Source: Saprospiraceae bacterium (GTDB lineage Bacteria > Bacteroidota > Bacteroidia > Chitinophagales > Saprospiraceae). From it: a stretch of 64,000 nucleotides of DNA. The notes under the pieces were generated by a model that was given only the letters and a program-made list of their open reading frames with translations, was not told the origin of the DNA and ran no database searches. The position numbers and the translations under genes were made by a program. Positions 62,501 to 64,000 of the stretch are shown one piece after another. The stretch is taken from assembly GCA_017985675.1 (NCBI GenBank), contig JAGNXB010000001.1, positions 521,842 to 585,841 of the forward strand, given 5' to 3'. Position 1 is the first letter of the stretch. The number at the start of each line of letters is the position of its first letter.

Positions 62501-64000
62501 AACTTATACGGTCACCATTACCAATCCGGCCAATGGATGTACGGTCACCGAATTCACAACAGTCACCATTGATACTATTCATCCTGTTCTCACGCCCACA
62601 GGCAACCTGATCAATTGTTATGATCCCAATGTGGACATTTCCGTTCTTTCCGCTCCAGCTACAGGTGTTACTTATCAATGGACTTCGCCTTCAAGTGTGC
62701 CATCCGGTGCAACTCCGTCGATCAATGTTAACCAATCCGGCAACTGGACCGTTTTGGTTACCAATACAACTAATGGCTGTGCTACTTCTGCAATTGTTCC
62801 CGTTGGCCAAAACACTACACAACCAGCGCTTCCGCCGCTTACAGCTACCGCATTGACTTGTACTTCACCAGGAACGACTATTCAAGCTAGTCCGGGCACA
62901 ACAGTTACTTATGCCTGGACGGGTCCCGATATCAATGCTGGCAACCAAAACATTGAAGATCCTGCGGTAGCGTTACCTGGTACTTATGCCGTTACCATTA
63001 CGGATCCAGTCAATGGATGTACTAACACAGCTTCTATCAATGTAACTGAAGACAAAGTGGACCCTGTGGTTCAACTTTCAGGAGGTACGATTGACTGCAA
63101 CCAACCGTCATTGTCGCTGGCGGGTATTTCCAATCCAAATACCAATATTTCAGTCCAATGGTTTTTGGATAACAATCCTATTGCCGGCTCTACCACAACA
63201 CTCAATGCTGCTCAATCGGGTGTTTACACCATCATTGTTACGAATACAATTAACGGCTGTACTGGCCAGGCTCAAGCTACGGTAACACCCGATTTTGGTC
63301 AGCCCGATATCGCGGTTACTGCTGGTGAACTTACTTGCCTCGCTCCTACGCTGGTTATCTCGGGTTCTTCCACCACCCCAGGAGTACTTTATTCCTGGAC
63401 AGGCCCGGGTGTCTTTACCAGCCAAACGCCTGCACCACAGGTGACTGTGCCAGGTAATTATATCCTTACCCTTACGGCGCCCAATGGCTGCACAAGTCAG
63501 GCTACTTCACTTGTTACTGAAGACAAAGCTTTCCCTACCGCTGTTGCGAGTTCCTCTAACATTATCGACTGTACCAATCTGACAACTACACTCGCATCTA
63601 CTGGGTCTAGCACAGGTGCCGGCATAGCATATGCCTGGTCCGGTCCAAATAATTTTGTGGCAAATACTGCCTCCGTTCCGGCTATTTCAACAACGGGAAC
63701 ATATACCCTTATTGTTACCAATACGCTGAATGGTTGTTCAGCTACTACAACGGTGGTAGTCGATGAAAATCAGAACCTACCAACGGGAATTGATGTTCAA
63801 AGTAATGATCCAAGGTGTTTTGGCCGCCAGGATGGAAGTCTCATCGTCACCGCCGTAACGGGTGGTACTCCTGATTTTCTATATAGTCTCAATGGTGGTC
63901 CTTTCACTCCTAATCCGCAGTTCAGTGGACTGGGTGATGGCGATTATACCCTTACTGTCCAGGATGCGGCGGGTTGTATTTATACAGCACCTGAGTTTAC
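59508..64000 (+). CDS. Giant secreted repeat protein with SprB-type repeat (3' end outside window)
   Basis: The frame runs without a stop from ATG 59508 to the right edge, at least 1,497 codons. A signal peptide (MLLLGAFSLFHFSSLLA) ends near residue 31. Residues ~33-190 form a Cys-rich N-terminal domain (ENAPILCAIDDINGYC, then WFAFYAGCTSLNISL). About residues 205-480 hold Ig/PKD-like units. From ~60,950 to ~63,770 there are about twelve tandem ~79-residue repeats of pattern (I/L)(T/D/N)C - Y/F-x-W - G-x-Y/F-T-L-x-V-T - N-G-C, two Cys each. At 63.8 kb the protein enters a SprB repeat (CFGRQDGSL ... GGTPDFLYSLNGGPF ... LGDGDYTLTVQDAAGC). A surface adhesin exported by T9SS is the best inference; a sorting domain would lie beyond the edge. 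Confidence 0.9.
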   Translation, partial: MVQPNTFADMTRIMLLLGAFSLFHFSSLLAQCDIPPSTDNCENAPILCAIDDINGYCTSMSPNLTFNAPNPLCAQGGSPHNPLWFAFYAGCTSLNISLIPTNCTPVQGQLGIQAAIYGYGGDGICPSSNQTPDVEVACISAPCFSSPQNLIANNLTIGQIYYFMIDGCAGSYCDLEIILNGPCGEPSIDPWPQPIQGPLNICTGATSIYTVQPPIGAIEFWWYLDGNLIQDGPDNSVSITWTAAGTYELCVDASNQCVFESDNPAPTCITINVYDITPSNPPDVTICEDDTYPYAGIDYPPGTHEVTLKTAQDCDSIVEITIIPDPHVEADLGTFYLCPADIINVGGASWSYDQQGENEITITKMEVPNCDSTIRFVIEPLYVEPYIFPPDAIGCDITQVLLDGGNSVVLGPIGAIINYQWSASQGGVLGSPSDEATMTVFEPGKYCLSIEIIAPDGSNSCEDSICVIVPQVNVPNVSASVSGIITCLNPTVTLTGNSITPNVTFQWFGPGGNLISTNNITTTGVPGAHQFVVTDNTGCASTAIVVVTEDTAQPDVTAMGDSITCYDPTVNLTGSSNTPGVTYNWINSAGVSIGANPTVQAPGAGTFTLIVTNPVNGCKDSANAIVYLDTTLPLPTASTDTLTCNLTNPPLIGGTNIPNPVYSWSFGGNPYSAQKDTVASASGNYTLTVFNPSNGCSNDTTIFVPENTVQPDAQALGDSMDCIKTTATLTGSSATPGATFQWTFGGNNAGNTPVINVSVPGIYTLLVTGLNGCTRTTTAEAILDADIPSIAISSSDDTINCTVTSIVLTGSSSVPVSYVWTNSTGQVLGNMATVAVTSSGTYSLVVTNPLNGCSNTTDISIGEDLVPPVITAVAGGTIDCSASTVNLSASSSTPGVIYQWFTPGGSPLPAGPSPAVAAAGVYTLVLTGYNGCTASDQATVLASPDLPQGTSAINDGPLTCTNTDVQIIASSTTSGVTYNWSGPGFTSSSASNTITVNGTYTVTITNPANGCTVTEFTTVTIDTIHPVLTPTGNLINCYDPNVDISVLSAPATGVTYQWTSPSSVPSGATPSINVNQSGNWTVLVTNTTNGCATSAIVPVGQNTTQPALPPLTATALTCTSPGTTIQASPGTTVTYAWTGPDINAGNQNIEDPAVALPGTYAVTITDPVNGCTNTASINVTEDKVDPVVQLSGGTIDCNQPSLSLAGISNPNTNISVQWFLDNNPIAGSTTTLNAAQSGVYTIIVTNTINGCTGQAQATVTPDFGQPDIAVTAGELTCLAPTLVISGSSTTPGVLYSWTGPGVFTSQTPAPQVTVPGNYILTLTAPNGCTSQATSLVTEDKAFPTAVASSSNIIDCTNLTTTLASTGSSTGAGIAYAWSGPNNFVANTASVPAISTTGTYTLIVTNTLNGCSATTTVVVDENQNLPTGIDVQSNDPRCFGRQDGSLIVTAVTGGTPDFLYSLNGGPFTPNPQFSGLGDGDYTLTVQDAAGCIYTAPEF
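60940..63770 (+). repeat. Array of about twelve ~237-bp coding repeats
   Basis: Tandem Ig-like units begin with a Cys at I-T-C/L-T-C/I-D-C/I-N-C and end with N-G-C. Spacing averages about 237 bases. The units are diverged at the nucleotide level, so this is an old expansion and not a recent slippage product. Confidence 0.8.

Noticed and set aside
60761..63721. Several short open frames on both strands inside the giant gene
   Set aside because: They are shadows of the repeat array; the long plus frame from 59508 has signal peptide and domain repeats.
60940..63770. CRISPR array or tandem DNA repeat
   Set aside because: The units are ~237 bp, coding, and conserved at the protein level only.

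Overview
The window is ordinary chromosome from a member of the Bacteroidota, most likely a Saprospiraceae-like gliding or surface-associated lineage. The evidence is type IX secretion (T9SS) C-terminal sorting domains, gliding-motility genes gldA/gldF/gldG, a very large secreted repeat protein ending in a SprB-type repeat, TonB-dependent receptor and ExbB/ExbD/TonB genes, DUF368/DUF5683/DUF1573 families, scarce Shine-Dalgarno sequences, and many upstream boxes matching the Bacteroidota promoter (TTTG, 17-19 nt, TAnnTTTG). I see no rRNA, tRNA, CRISPR array, prophage or intact insertion sequence. The taxonomic call is inference from gene content.

Layout. 1-0.7 kb: 3' end of a T9SS cargo protein. 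0.9-3.2 kb (minus): mnmA, a lipoprotein gene and rimM (tRNA thiolation and 30S maturation). 3.4-7.7 kb (plus): a small conserved protein, a TlpA-like lipoprotein and an unusual TIR-like/TPR/short-chain-dehydrogenase fusion. 7.8-11.6 kb (minus): exbB, two exbD, tonB, folC. 11.8-15.4 kb (plus): fatty-acid beta-oxidation fadN-fadA. 15.4-18.3 kb (minus): DUF368 transporter, aroE, proline dehydrogenase. 18.5-24.7 kb (minus): gliding operon gldA, unknown gene, gldF, gldG, DUF4340 gene, S1/P1-nuclease-like gene. 25-33.4 kb: mostly minus-strand metabolic and hypothetical genes (M20 peptidase plus FKBP, GNAT, VWA plus peroxiredoxin-like pair, and the FMN reductase/lipB/hypothetical/thioesterase operon), with miaE on plus.

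33.5-36.5 kb (plus): MBL-fold hydrolase, parA-parB and a DUF5683 gene. 36.5-41.9 kb: a second small T9SS cargo protein, a TonB-dependent receptor, a 4Fe-4S ferredoxin and fhs. 41.9-42.5 kb: a gene-free stretch with a 23-bp inverted repeat and a probable structured non-coding RNA ending in a strong intrinsic terminator. 42.5-45.2 kb (plus): 2Fe-2S ferredoxin, iscX, kdsC-like phosphatase, UbiA prenyltransferase, Maf. 45.2-47.3 kb (minus): methyltransferase, PAP2 phosphatase, ZIP transporter in overlapping frames. 47.4-54.4 kb (plus): glmM, two consecutive class V aminotransferase/cysteine desulfurase genes, dapB, dnaG. 54.4-57.9 kb (minus): trxB, an unknown gene, aroK, a porin. 58.2-59.0 kb: DUF1573 lipoprotein and yajC. 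59.5 kb to the right edge: an open frame of at least 1,497 codons encoding a secreted protein with about twelve tandem ~79-residue repeats and a SprB repeat.

Most of the window is housekeeping. The items I find most worth a second look are the TIR-like/TPR/SDR fusion, the candidate non-coding RNA at 42.2-42.4 kb, the unknown gene translationally coupled inside the gld operon, and the giant repeat protein running off the edge. Coordinates and motifs were read by eye; no database search was run.
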